DNA from: Gemmatimonas sp.
GTDB lineage: Bacteria > Gemmatimonadota > Gemmatimonadetes > Gemmatimonadales > Gemmatimonadaceae
Length of the DNA stretch: 64,000 bases
Assembly: GCF_021298855.1 (NCBI RefSeq)
Contig: NZ_JAJTHI010000022.1
Coordinates: forward strand, 62,001 to 126,000
Reading direction: 5' to 3'
Position 1 is the first letter of the stretch, and each line of letters begins with the position of its first letter. Made by a program: the position numbers and the translations under genes. This document shows, piece after piece, positions 42,331-56,025 of the stretch. Below the pieces are notes generated by a model that saw only the letters and a list, made by a program, of their open reading frames with translations, had not been told where the DNA came from and made no database searches.

Positions 42331-43542
42331 ATGCGCGCGCTCCGCCCAATCCTCTTCTGGACTCACCTCGTGTCCGGTGTCGTCGCCGGGGCGGTCGTGC
42401 TCATCATGTCGGTGACCGGGGTGTTGCTGACGTACCAGAAGCAGATGACGCTCTGGGCGGACCTGCGCGGGGTCGAGGCCGGGCCTCCCACACCGGGGGC
42501 GGTGCGCCTCGCGCCCGACTCACTCCTGGCGATCGTCACGGCGCGCGGCGGCACGGCGCCCACCACCGTCGTCTGGCGCAATGGCGCCCAGATGCCCGTC
42601 GAGGTGCAATTCGGCCGGGAAGGGCGGCAGTACCTGAGCGCCTATACCGGCGAGGTCCTGGGCACCGGCAGCGTGACCATGCGCAAGGTCTTCAGCGTGG
42701 CAACCGAGTGGCATCGGTACCTGGCCATGACGAATGCGCAGCGTCCCACGGGCAAGGCCATCACGGGGTGGTCCAACATGGCGTTCCTCGTGCTCGTGCT
42801 CACCGGCATGGTCCTCTGGTGGCCGCGCAACCTCACCTGGGGTGCCGTGCGCAACGTACTGCTCTTCCGTCGCGGCCTCTCGGGCAAGGCGCGCGACTTC
42901 AACTGGCACAACGTCATCGGCATCTGGAGCGCCATTCCGCTGGCGCTGGTGGTGGCCAGCGCCACGGTGATCTCCTTCCCGTGGGCCAGCGATCTGGTCT
43001 ACAAGGCCGTGGGTGAGGCGCCGCCGTCGCGTGCCCCCGAGGGGAACGCCGCCCGGGGCGCGACCATCGGCGCGTCTGGCAACGCGTCCGGCAACGCGTC
43101 CGGCAACGCGTCCGGTGGCGGGCAGCCCGCTCCCGTCGCCACGCCACGACTGGGCGATGTATACGCCGTGGCCGCCGAACGCATGCCCGACTGGCGCGCC
43201 CTCTCGCTCGCGTGGCCCAAGACCGCCGACGCACCGCTCGTGTACACCGTTGATCGCGGCATGGGTGGCGAACCCACCAAGCGGGCCACCCTCACCGTGT
43301 CGCGGAACGGGGAACCCACCTCGTGGCAGCCGTTCGATTCCCTCACCACGGGCCGTCAGGTACGCACCATCATGCGCTTCACGCACACGGGTGAGGTCCT
43401 CGGGTTCTGGGGGCAGACGCTCGCCGGTCTCGTGTCGCTTGGCGCCTCGGTGCTGGTGGTCACCGGCCTCCTGCTCTCGCTGCGACGGCTGCTGGCGTGG
43501 CGGCGACGCGGGGCGCGTGTGGACGTGCCGCTCACAGCGTAG
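42331..43542 (+). CDS. PepSY-associated membrane protein (iron-uptake related)
   Basis: The 403-residue protein has the PepSY-TM layout: an N-terminal helix starting ALRPILFWTHLVSGVVAG, a periplasmic PepSY region, the motif LVLTGMVLWWPR, RDFNWHNVIGIWS, a further loop and a C-terminal helix. Histidines in WTHLV, EWHRY, WHNV and FTHTGEVLG could bind heme. Related proteins reduce ferric siderophores or accompany TonB receptors. The loop near residue 252 holds a GNAS repeat (ASGNASGNASGNAS). A Fur-like site in the promoter supports an iron role. Confidence 0.88.
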   Translation: MRALRPILFWTHLVSGVVAGAVVLIMSVTGVLLTYQKQMTLWADLRGVEAGPPTPGAVRLAPDSLLAIVTARGGTAPTTVVWRNGAQMPVEVQFGREGRQYLSAYTGEVLGTGSVTMRKVFSVATEWHRYLAMTNAQRPTGKAITGWSNMAFLVLVLTGMVLWWPRNLTWGAVRNVLLFRRGLSGKARDFNWHNVIGIWSAIPLALVVASATVISFPWASDLVYKAVGEAPPSRAPEGNAARGATIGASGNASGNASGNASGGGQPAPVATPRLGDVYAVAAERMPDWRALSLAWPKTADAPLVYTVDRGMGGEPTKRATLTVSRNGEPTSWQPFDSLTTGRQVRTIMRFTHTGEVLGFWGQTLAGLVSLGASVLVVTGLLLSLRRLLAWRRRGARVDVPLTA

Positions 43543-43662
43543 CGAGCAGCGCACGGGGAACCGCCAACGCCGTTCACTGCTCCCGAAGACAGACGCGACA
43601 CCGGTCGCGCGACAGCGGTCGCACGGCACGCGACAGCGGCCGGGGGCAGCACGTACCGCACC

Positions 43663-44172
43663 GTGGCATCCGACTGCGGGCATGACACGTGGGCGGTCAC
43701 CATCCCCATGACGTCGCGTGACGACCACGGCATCCATGGGGAGTTCCGCGCTCCGGTCTGTGGCCAATACCTCGGCAATCCCACGCGCATCACCGGGCGA
43801 CATCGGGGCACGGTGGCACGCGCCATCGCCGCCGACGTCGAACTCGCGCTCGATGCCGCCCATCGCGTCGCGCCGACCAGGGGTCGTACACCGTCAACAG
43901 GCCGGGCCATCACCCTCAACACGATCGCCGATCGCCTCGAGGAGAATCGCGAAGCGCTGGCCATGATCGAGACCATCCACCGCTGCCTCTCCGTCGCTGG
44001 TGTGCTGCGGGCGCGGCCGAGCACCCGCTGCCTGTACCCGGCGCACGCCGCCTTCGGCGGCGACAAGCAGCGCGGCATACGGCGGAAGAACCGCAAGATC
44101 ATGCGCAGCCACTCCCGGCAGACCACGAACCTGCTGGTGCGCTACAGCCCCCACGCGCTGTGCGTCTTCTGA
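43663..44172 (+). pseudogene. Aldehyde dehydrogenase remnant with large internal deletion
   Basis: The 169-residue frame joins the two ends of an NAD-aldehyde dehydrogenase (ExaC/AcoD-type). Its N-terminal part (GEFRAPVCGQYL, DVELALDAAH, IADRLEENREALAMIETI) corresponds to residues about 20-100 of the family. Its C-terminal part (YPAHAAFGGDKQRGI, QTTNLLVRYSP) corresponds to the last 45 residues. Roughly 380 residues with the catalytic Cys and Glu are missing, at about 43975-44020. Conserved positions have decayed (FGGYK to FGGDK). The frame has stayed open, so translation is possible, but it cannot be an aldehyde dehydrogenase. Confidence 0.85.
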
Positions 44173-44283
44173 GCATCGGCGTGGTGCCGGCGCCTGCTCT
44201 GCGGCCACGCCCAGTCGGGGCGCTGACGCGTGAGAGGGAGCCGGGGCGGGGGACGCAGGGATAGGCTCACCGTTCCCCTCCAC

Positions 44284-44350
44284 TCGAAACGCGAAACCCG
44301 AAACTCCCCGTGATCCGCCGGGAGTTTCGGGTTTCGTGTCGCGGGTAGCC
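44284..44350. repeat. REP-like hairpin (GAGTTTCGGGTTTCG family), copy 3
   Basis: CGAAACCCGAAACTCC near 44292 and GGGAGTTTCGGGTTTCG near 44320 form a strong stem, located between the aldehyde dehydrogenase remnant and LPOR. Same unit as at 18361 and 20533. Confidence 0.88.
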
Positions 44351-44378
44351 GGTTCGCGAGATCAACGCACCGACACGA

Positions 44379-45491
<1,113 letters not shown>

Positions 45492-45544
45492 TCACGGCTG
45501 CGTCCGCCGCTTGCCGCCGCCCCTACCCGGTCGCATTGTGGGGG

Positions 45545-46414
45545 ATGGCGTCAGCCCCCGAAGTGCGACCGCTCCCTCCGCCTCCTCGCGACGACGAACT
45601 CGACCTGTTCGGGATTACCCATCCCGGTCGGGTGCGGACCAGCAACCAGGATCAGTTCCTGCTCTGTACCGTGCACCCGCAGGTCGTCGTGCACGGCACC
45701 AGCCTGGCCGACACCTCGGCCATCACGCTGCGCGGCGAACGGGTGGCCACCATCATGCTCGTGGCCGACGGTGTGGGCGGCAGTGCCGACGGCAGCGAAG
45801 CCAGTCGGCTCGCCACCATTTCGGTGACCGAGTACTTCGCCTCGGCCATGAAGTGCTGGCACGCGGCCGGCTCGGCCTCGGAGTACGAGTTCACCGCCGC
45901 GCTGCGGGAGGCGGCCATCGAGGCGCACCGGCGCGTAAAGGAGCAGAGCGCCGTGCAGTTCGAGGGGCGCAACATGGCGACGACGCTGTCGGTGGGCATC
46001 GTGGTGTGGCCCTGGCTCTACGTCATTCAGGTGGGCGACAGCCGCTGCTACCACTTCCAGGACGGGCAGCTGCGGCAGGTCACGCGCGACCAGACGCTGG
46101 CGCAGGAGATGATCGATCGCGGGGCGCTCACGCCCGAGCGCGCACACAACTCGCCGCTCAATCACGTCCTGTCGAGTGCCATCGGTGCCGACGATGCCGT
46201 GCCGGAGATTTCCCGCGTCGACGTGCGCCAGCGGGGGGGCATCACCCTCGTGTGCAGCGACGGGCTCACGAAGCACGTGAGCGACGAGGAGATCGCCGCT
46301 GCCTGCGCGCGCATTGTCAACAGCGAGCAGTTGTGCCGCGCCCTGCTCGATCTCGCGCTCGAGCGCGGCGGCAGCGACAACATCACGATCGTGTGCGGAC
46401 GGGCATTGCCGTAG
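45545..46414 (+). CDS. PP2C-type Ser/Thr protein phosphatase
   Basis: The 289-residue protein has PP2C motifs: VRTSNQDQFL (metal Asp), VADGVGGSADG, NMATTLSVGIV, VIQVGDSRCYHF, VTRDQTLAQEM, LVCSDGLTKHVSDEEI and the last GGSDNITIV. It is a manganese/magnesium-dependent phosphatase in the cytosol. A Ser/Thr kinase is encoded 6 kb downstream and could be its counterpart, though they are not adjacent. The ATG at 45545 is preferred to TTG 45536. Confidence 0.92.
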   Translation: MASAPEVRPLPPPPRDDELDLFGITHPGRVRTSNQDQFLLCTVHPQVVVHGTSLADTSAITLRGERVATIMLVADGVGGSADGSEASRLATISVTEYFASAMKCWHAAGSASEYEFTAALREAAIEAHRRVKEQSAVQFEGRNMATTLSVGIVVWPWLYVIQVGDSRCYHFQDGQLRQVTRDQTLAQEMIDRGALTPERAHNSPLNHVLSSAIGADDAVPEISRVDVRQRGGITLVCSDGLTKHVSDEEIAAACARIVNSEQLCRALLDLALERGGSDNITIVCGRALP

Positions 46415-46450
46415 GGGGAGTGTGGCGAGGGCCGTGCGTGCGACACACAG

Positions 46451-46648
46451 CAGACGGCAGACGGCAGGAACTACAGCACGCAGTACGGCAGGCATGTGGT
46501 ACAACACAACGGGCGCCACCGCTTCGCGGGGCGCCCGATTTCCTTTGCGGTAGGGATATCGGCGGCAGCGCGTGGCGCACGCCGCCGTGTTGTTCTTCCG
46601 AATCCCTGCCCAACTGCGTGCTGTAGTTCCTGCCGTCTGCCGTCTGCG
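46451..46648. repeat. Convergent-gap repeat element, copy B (inverted to copy A)
   Basis: Read on the minus strand this matches copy A (34903-35126) in the same order: arm, GCGGAAGAACAACACGGCGG hairpin, ACCGCAAAGGAAATC linker, GGGCGCC hairpin, arm. The central 115 bases look close to 90% identical by eye. It is between the convergent PP2C and phosphoglucomutase genes. Confidence 0.9.
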
Positions 46649-46669
46649 TGTGGTCGCCCACACCACCTG

Positions 46670-50577
<3,908 letters not shown>

Positions 50578-50579
50578 GG

Positions 50580-51092
50580 TCAGTTCTCCTCCTCGTGCTT
50601 GCCCGACCCGCTGCTCGAGCCCACGGCGGCACCGCCGGCCTTGATCTCGGCGGCGCGATGGACCGCCGCGCGAATGCGCAGGTAGGTGGCGCAGCGGCAG
50701 AGGTTCGTGTTCAGCGCCGTATCGATGTCCGCGTCGGTGGGCTTGGCGGTCTTCGCCAGCAGGGAGGCGGCGGCCATCATCTGCCCCGCCTGACAGTACC
50801 CGCACTGCGGCACATCGAGCTCCTCCCACGCCTGCTGCACCGCATGGGCGCCCTTGACGTCGAGCCCCTCGATGGTGGTGATCTCGGCGCCGGCGGCCCG
50901 CGAGACCGGCAGCGTACAGGTGCGCTGTGCGACGCCGTTGATGTGCACCGTGCAGGCGCCGCAGCGGTTGGCGCCGCAGCCGAATTTGGTGCCCTTCAGA
51001 TCGAGTTCGTCGCGCAGCACCCAGAGCAGGGGCATGTCCGCGGGAGCATCCACCGTGCGGGTGGCGCCGTTGACCTTGAGCGTGATCGCCAT
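50580..51092 (-). CDS. [2Fe-2S] small subunit of the molybdenum hydroxylase (IorA-like)
   Basis: The 170-residue protein has the two-cluster layout of xanthine-oxidase small subunits: [18 protein letters not shown] with a fourth Cys in RTCTLP, and then [10 protein letters not shown] with [10 protein letters not shown]. It passes electrons from the molybdenum subunit. It lacks its own signal and probably travels with the Tat-exported large subunit. The leader is pyrimidine-rich with no Shine-Dalgarno. Confidence 0.93.
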   Translation of the reverse strand: MAITLKVNGATRTVDAPADMPLLWVLRDELDLKGTKFGCGANRCGACTVHINGVAQRTCTLPVSRAAGAEITTIEGLDVKGAHAVQQAWEELDVPQCGYCQAGQMMAAASLLAKTAKPTDADIDTALNTNLCRCATYLRIRAAVHRAAEIKAGGAAVGSSSGSGKHEEEN

Positions 51093-51268
51093 GGGACCGG
51101 AGGTCGGGGGGAAGGAAGGCGTAACCGGTGAAATCTCGCCTCCCGTGGCGGGGGCGTCCAGAGAGCCCGTCCCCGCCCGACATCCGACCGTGGACCTTTC
51201 TCCGGACGCCGACGTCCCGTAATCATCAAAGAGCCGAACGCCGGCACCGAATCCGGATCACTCCCGAT

Positions 51269-52459
51269 ATGCCCGAGGTTCACGTGCGCCCCTTGCTTGC
51301 CGTTGCTGTCGTGCTTGCTGCCTGCACGCAGGCTCCGCCGGCCACCCCGATCGGCGAGAACCCGGGGAGCCCGCCATCAGCGCAGCCGCCTGCCGACCGC
51401 TCCCCCACGCCCGCCAACACACGGGGCGTCGTGATTGCCGAAACCGTGGCTGGCGGACTCGTGAACCCGTGGGCCATCGAGTTTCTCCCCGACGGTCGCG
51501 CGCTCGTGACTGAACGGCCAGGGCGGTTGCGCGTACTCTCCGCCACGGGGCAACTGTCGGCGCCGGTCACCGGCGTACCGGCCGTGTTTGCGCAGGGGCA
51601 GGGCGGGCTGCTCGACGTGGCCGTGGACCCGCAATTCTCGCAGAACCAGCTGGTCTATCTGTCATTCGCCGAGTCCGGTGAAGGCGGCGCCGGCACGGCG
51701 GTGGTGCGCGCCCGGTTCACCGGGACCGCGCTGGTGGACGTGCAGGTGATCTTCCGCCAGACCCCGAAGCTGAATGGTGGTGGGCACTACGGATCGCGGC
51801 TCGTCTTCGATCGTCACGGGCTCCTCTACGTCACCCTGGGAGACCGCATGAACTGGCGCGATCGCGCCCAGGACCTGTCCATGGGGCAGGGCAAGATCAT
51901 GCGCATCACCAGCACCGGCTCGGCGCCGAGCGACAATCCCTTCGTGGCGGTGGCGCATGCGCAGGCAATCTGGTCGTACGGTCACCGCAACGTGCAGTCA
52001 GCCGCCCTGCATCCGGAAACCGGCCAGCTGTGGACCGTCGAGCATGGTGCGCGTGGTGGCGACGAACTCAATCGTCCCGAGCGCGGGAAGAACTACGGGT
52101 GGCCCGTCATCACGTACGGCGTGGACTATTCGGGCGCACGCATCGGCGAAGGCACGACCAAGGCCGGTCTGGAGCAGCCGGTGTACTACTGGGATCCCGT
52201 CATTGCGCCTTCCGGCATGGCCTTCTACACCGCCAGCGCCATTCCCGGATGGCGCGGCAGTGTGCTCATAGGCTCGCTGTCACCGGGGGCGCTGGTGCGC
52301 CTCGAACTCACCAACGGCCGTGTCACGCGCGAAACGCGCTATCTGGGCGAACTGGGCGAGCGCATTCGTGACGTGACCGTGGGCCCCGACGGCTTCGTGT
52401 ACCTCGTGACCGACAGTGGGAATGGCCGCGTGCTGCGCGTGAAGCCGGCGGCGGGGTAA
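51269..52459 (+). CDS. PQQ-dependent aldose sugar dehydrogenase-like lipoprotein
   Basis: The 396-residue lipoprotein (lipobox LAAC) has a six-blade beta-propeller of the glucose/sorbosone dehydrogenase type: LVNPWAIEFLPDGRALVTER, GGLLDVAVDPQF, LNGGGHYGSRLVFDRHGLLY, WSYGHRNVQ, EHGARGGDELN and NYGWPVITYG. Conserved histidine and arginines at the PQQ site are present. It would oxidise soluble aldoses in the periplasm and pass electrons to the respiratory chain. The ATG at 51269 begins the signal. Confidence 0.92.
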   Translation: MPEVHVRPLLAVAVVLAACTQAPPATPIGENPGSPPSAQPPADRSPTPANTRGVVIAETVAGGLVNPWAIEFLPDGRALVTERPGRLRVLSATGQLSAPVTGVPAVFAQGQGGLLDVAVDPQFSQNQLVYLSFAESGEGGAGTAVVRARFTGTALVDVQVIFRQTPKLNGGGHYGSRLVFDRHGLLYVTLGDRMNWRDRAQDLSMGQGKIMRITSTGSAPSDNPFVAVAHAQAIWSYGHRNVQSAALHPETGQLWTVEHGARGGDELNRPERGKNYGWPVITYGVDYSGARIGEGTTKAGLEQPVYYWDPVIAPSGMAFYTASAIPGWRGSVLIGSLSPGALVRLELTNGRVTRETRYLGELGERIRDVTVGPDGFVYLVTDSGNGRVLRVKPAAG

Positions 52460-52463
52460 GCCG

Positions 52464-53510
52464 CTACTTCAGCATCCACCAGCCCGCCGCCACCAGCAGC
52501 ACCACCACCAGCGCACCGAGCCACACGGGCAGCGGCGTACGAGCCTGCGGCGCGGGCGACTCGGGAGCCGCCAACGATGGCGCCGCCGGCGGCGCCGCGA
52601 GCCCATCGAGCACTTTCACGACCGCCGTTGCCGAAAGCGGGCGCTGCAGAGGATCCTTTTCCAGGCAGCGCATGAGCAGGTCGGCCAGCGGCGACGGCAC
52701 TTCCTGACGCAACTGCGCGAGCGGTGTGGGGGTCGCCGACACCTGCGCGCTCATGGTCGCGCGCAACGATGCACGCACGAAGGGCGGTGCCCCCGTCAGC
52801 ATCTCGTAGGCCACACAGGCGAAGGCGTACAGATCAGCTTTGTGGTCCACGACGCGGGCATTGCTCACCTGCTCGGGCGCCATGTACGCCGGCGTGCCAA
52901 GAACCATGCCCACCGTGGTCAGGCGACGTCCGCTGGAGACGGCGTCGGCACTGGCCTCTTCCAGCGCCTTCGCCACGCCGAAATCGGAGATCATCGCCAC
53001 GCCGTCGCTCAGCAGGATGTTCTCCGGCTTGATGTCACGATGGACCACTCCCTTGGCGTGCGCATAGGCAAGCGCCGAGGCCAGCTCCCGCAGCAGCCGC
53101 AAGGCTTCGGGCAACGGCAGTGCCCCGCGTCGGGTCAGGTGCTCACGCAATGTTTCCCCTTCCACGAACGGCATCGCGTACCAGCGCAGCGTCGACGCGG
53201 TGGCGGCGGCTGCACCGTTCGGCTCGCCCGGCACCGGTTCCCGCGCGCTCAGCAGCGGCACGAGATGCGGATGCTGCAGGCGCGCCGCGATGAGGATCTC
53301 GCGATGGAATCGCGTGCCGTCCACCCCGTCGGCGAGCTCGGTCGGCAGCACCTTCAGCACGACGGCGCGCTCGAGTGCCACCTCGGTCGCGAGGAACACT
53401 CGTGCCGATCCGCCGCCGCCCAACTCGCGCGTGATCACATACGCGTCGCCAAGCGAGCGCTGCAAGCGCTCGCGGAGCGAGCCCTCGGAGGCGGAAGGAA
53501 AGAAACTCAC
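52464..53510 (-). CDS. PknB-type Ser/Thr protein kinase with C-terminal membrane anchor
   Basis: The 348-residue protein is a Hanks-type kinase: ELGGGGSARVFLA, lysine in VVLKVLP, HRDIKPENILL, DFGVAKA, GTPAYMAPEQ, DLYAFACVAYEMLTG. A short Pro/Ala linker leads to a single membrane helix at the very C terminus (LGALVVVLLVAAGWWML), with no extracellular sensor. The start is GTG at 53510; GGTAGATT ends 7 nt upstream, the leaderless geometry. It is convergent with the sugar dehydrogenase gene, with 4 bp between the stops. Confidence 0.94.
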   Translation of the reverse strand: MSFFPSASEGSLRERLQRSLGDAYVITRELGGGGSARVFLATEVALERAVVLKVLPTELADGVDGTRFHREILIAARLQHPHLVPLLSAREPVPGEPNGAAAATASTLRWYAMPFVEGETLREHLTRRGALPLPEALRLLRELASALAYAHAKGVVHRDIKPENILLSDGVAMISDFGVAKALEEASADAVSSGRRLTTVGMVLGTPAYMAPEQVSNARVVDHKADLYAFACVAYEMLTGAPPFVRASLRATMSAQVSATPTPLAQLRQEVPSPLADLLMRCLEKDPLQRPLSATAVVKVLDGLAAPPAAPSLAAPESPAPQARTPLPVWLGALVVVLLVAAGWWMLK

Positions 53511-53516
53511 CCGGAC

Positions 53517-53522
53517 AATCTA
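53517..53522 (-). promoter_or_regulatory. -10-like GGTAGATT of the kinase gene, leaderless geometry
   Basis: On the minus strand the hexamer is followed by GTCCGG and the GTG at 53510. It lies just beside the hairpin that may terminate the upstream LVIVD gene. Confidence 0.45.
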
Positions 53523-53526
53523 CCGA

Positions 53527-53559
53527 CCGAGGGGCGCGAATCCGACTGGCGCCCCTCGG
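53527..53559 (-). terminator. 11-bp hairpin after the LVIVD gene
   Basis: CCGAGGGGCGC / GCGCCCCTCGG with an 11-nt loop stands 15 bp past the LVIVD stop. No T tract follows, so it could be Rho-assisted or only an RNA-stability hairpin. Confidence 0.55.
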
Positions 53560-53574
53560 CAGCCCGGCGTGGAC

Positions 53575-55320
53575 TTACTTGGCGAGCTGTCGCACCACGT
53601 CCTGCAGCAGGCGGACCTTGGCGGCATCACGCGAGCGCGACGCGTCAGCCGTCAGCTGCGAGGCGAGCAGTGTGAGGGCCTGCCGGCGCGCCGCGGGCGC
53701 GGCCTTTTCGGCGGCATCGAGGGCACGCGACACGGTCGTGAGGCGCGCCGCCGGCAGGCCGTTGGAACGGTGCAGCTGGTCGATGTAGGCGCGGGCCACC
53801 GGAAAGGCCGCCGGCCAGGTAATGCGCATCTGCAGCTGCGGGTTGACCTCGTCGTACCGCACCAGCTTGGCGGCGTCGATTTCGTTCTTCGTGAGGAACT
53901 CGCTGGGCTGCAACTCGAAGAGGTCGAGGCCGCGACCAATCTCCGACCCCACGATGTAGCCGTTGTACCAGTACGTGCTCCAGAAGCCCGCCAGCGTCAG
54001 CTGGTCGGCAATGGGCCCGCGATCGAAGAAGGCGATCTCCACCGGACTGGCGGGATTGCTGAAATCGAAGACCGACAGTCCGCCCTGGTACCACGCCTGC
54101 GCCATGATGTCGCGGCCGGGCACCGGAATGAGTGACCCGTTGTGGGCCACGCAGTTCTCGCTGGCCGCCTGCGCGGCGGGAATCTTGAAGTAGCCGGTGT
54201 GCTGCAGCTTGCGGTCGGCGCCCAGGGAGAAGAGCGCGTTGGCGCCCCATGTGGGGCGATCGGAAGCTCGGCAGCGCGGAGCGGTGCCACCGCCCCATTC
54301 GTCGGTGAACAGCACTGTGGTCCCGGCGTTGTTGAAGGTGGCCGAGTGCCAGTAGGCGAAGTTCGGATCGATCACCTCGTGGATGCGCCGCGGGTTTTCG
54401 GGAGTGCTGATGTCGAGCAGGATGCCGTTCCCCGAGCAGGCGCCTGCCGCCAGCCCGATCTCCGGGTACACGGTGATGTCGTGGCACTGATCGGTGGTGC
54501 CGGTGTTCTGGGTTCCCTCGCCATGACTGCCACCCTTCCAGAGCCCGGCGATGTTCCCCTGCGCATCGGCGAAGATGCGCGGGGCATTCACCACGCGCGC
54601 CTCCTGCGGCGCTGCGAGCGGCACCTTGATGACCTCGATGCGGAACAGCGCCGACGCCGTGTCCTGGGCGCTGCGGACGCAGCCGGCCAGCTCATTGGGA
54701 GAACGCACCGGCCCCGTGCCCTGCACGTACAGGTACACGTTGGCCTTGTCGTTCTTGTCGGTCACCAGCGTATGGGTGTGCGAGCCGCGACACGTCTGCA
54801 CGGCCGCGACCTGCCGGGGGTTGTCCAGATCGCTGATGTCGAAGATGCGCACGCCGCGGAAGCGCTCGCTGCTCACCGTATCGCGCACGCCCTGCGTGCC
54901 GCAATCCACGCGCCCCACGAAGTCCTCGACCGACATGAACAGCAGCGTGCCATGAATGGAGAGGTCGCCCTGCCCGCCCTGGCAGACGAACGCCTTGCGC
55001 AGTCGCGGGGCCTTGGGGTTGCTGATGTCCCAGGCCTGCCACCCGTGCCAGCCGCCCTGGAAGACCAGGTTCTTCTGGAAGGCCAGATCGGAGTTCGCGT
55101 AGTCGAAGCTGCCGATGTTCTTCGGGTCGAACCACCCCTCCTGCTTGGGGGTGTTGGACACGTGGGTGAGGTGGCGAATGGCTTCACCAGCGTCGCGGAA
55201 GCCGGTCTTGAGACCCACGCGGGGATCCTGGGCCCCGGCGGCAGTCGCCGTGCCCAGCAGGGCAGCGGCACCAAGCGCACCAGCGAAGGCGCGCACGGAT
55301 GGAAACGAAGGGAACGTCAT
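53575..55320 (-). CDS. Secreted LVIVD-repeat protein
   Basis: The 581-residue protein has a signal peptide ending near AGAQ and then LVIVD-type beta-propeller repeats, for example GWQAWDISNPKAPRLRKAF, FRGVRIFDISDLDNPRQV and GGLSVFDFSNPASPVEI. The C-terminal 80 residues are helical. Such proteins are secreted or choice-of-anchor surface proteins with unknown ligands; several cysteines may form disulfides. The ATG at 55320 is preceded by a CT-rich leader (CTTCTTCCCGCCACC) without Shine-Dalgarno. It is 25 bp downstream of the DUF305 gene and may be coexpressed. Confidence 0.87.
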   Translation of the reverse strand: MTFPSFPSVRAFAGALGAAALLGTATAAGAQDPRVGLKTGFRDAGEAIRHLTHVSNTPKQEGWFDPKNIGSFDYANSDLAFQKNLVFQGGWHGWQAWDISNPKAPRLRKAFVCQGGQGDLSIHGTLLFMSVEDFVGRVDCGTQGVRDTVSSERFRGVRIFDISDLDNPRQVAAVQTCRGSHTHTLVTDKNDKANVYLYVQGTGPVRSPNELAGCVRSAQDTASALFRIEVIKVPLAAPQEARVVNAPRIFADAQGNIAGLWKGGSHGEGTQNTGTTDQCHDITVYPEIGLAAGACSGNGILLDISTPENPRRIHEVIDPNFAYWHSATFNNAGTTVLFTDEWGGGTAPRCRASDRPTWGANALFSLGADRKLQHTGYFKIPAAQAASENCVAHNGSLIPVPGRDIMAQAWYQGGLSVFDFSNPASPVEIAFFDRGPIADQLTLAGFWSTYWYNGYIVGSEIGRGLDLFELQPSEFLTKNEIDAAKLVRYDEVNPQLQMRITWPAAFPVARAYIDQLHRSNGLPAARLTTVSRALDAAEKAAPAARRQALTLLASQLTADASRSRDAAKVRLLQDVVRQLAK

Positions 55321-55345
55321 GGTGGCGGGAAGAAGGAAGGAGGGA

Positions 55346-55972
55346 TTACCGCGTGGCGAGCAGCGCGCGCATGCGGCGGATCTCGGCGCGCTGGTCGGTG
55401 TCCACATCGGAGGCGAACTGGAAAATCATGGGATCGCGCGCCGCGTCGGCCGTGGCGAGCAGCTGCGCCACCATGACGAGGGCGCCCTCGTGGTGTTGGA
55501 TCATGTACTCCAGGAACAGCCGGTCGAACGAGGCGCCGCGCGCGCGAGCCAGCGTGTCCATCTGGGCCGGCGACAGCATGCCGGGCATGGTGTGCGCGGC
55601 ATGGGTGTGCTCGGCATGTCCCGGCGCCGGAGCATGCCCGGTGGTATCACGCGCGTCCCGCACTACGGGGGCGAGCGCAGGCACCGGGAGCCCGCGCGCC
55701 TCGAGCCACTGGCGCATGATGGCGATCTCATCCTGCTGGGACACGCTGAGGCGTTCCGCGAGCAGCGCCAACTGCGGATGCGACGAACGTTCGGCAACCA
55801 GGGCGCACATCACCAGCGCCTGCGCGTGGTGTCCGATCATGCCCTGCATGAACGTCACGTCGGACGGCGTGTAGCGCACGGGGGGCTGGGCCGCAGGCAC
55901 GCCCTGCTGGGCCACGAGCGGGGCCGGCAGCGTGGCCATCATGAGCAGCAGGGGACAAACAAGGCGAAGCAC
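55346..55972 (-). CDS. DUF305-family secreted protein
   Basis: The 208-residue protein has a signal peptide and two DUF305 halves: FMQGMIGHHAQALVMCAL near residue 45 and FLEYMIQHHEGALVMVAQLL near residue 155, with the paired His residues of the family. A His-rich linker (HAPAPGHAEHTHAAH) lies between. DUF305 proteins are four-helix ferritin-like domains often found near copper or metal genes; function unproven. The GTG at 55972 has AAGGAG six bases upstream. Confidence 0.88.
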   Translation of the reverse strand: MLRLVCPLLLMMATLPAPLVAQQGVPAAQPPVRYTPSDVTFMQGMIGHHAQALVMCALVAERSSHPQLALLAERLSVSQQDEIAIMRQWLEARGLPVPALAPVVRDARDTTGHAPAPGHAEHTHAAHTMPGMLSPAQMDTLARARGASFDRLFLEYMIQHHEGALVMVAQLLATADAARDPMIFQFASDVDTDQRAEIRRMRALLATR

Positions 55973-56025
55973 GTCATCTCCTTCGGGTGTCCCGAAAGAT
56001 ATGCGCCCCCTGCGGCATGAGGCGA

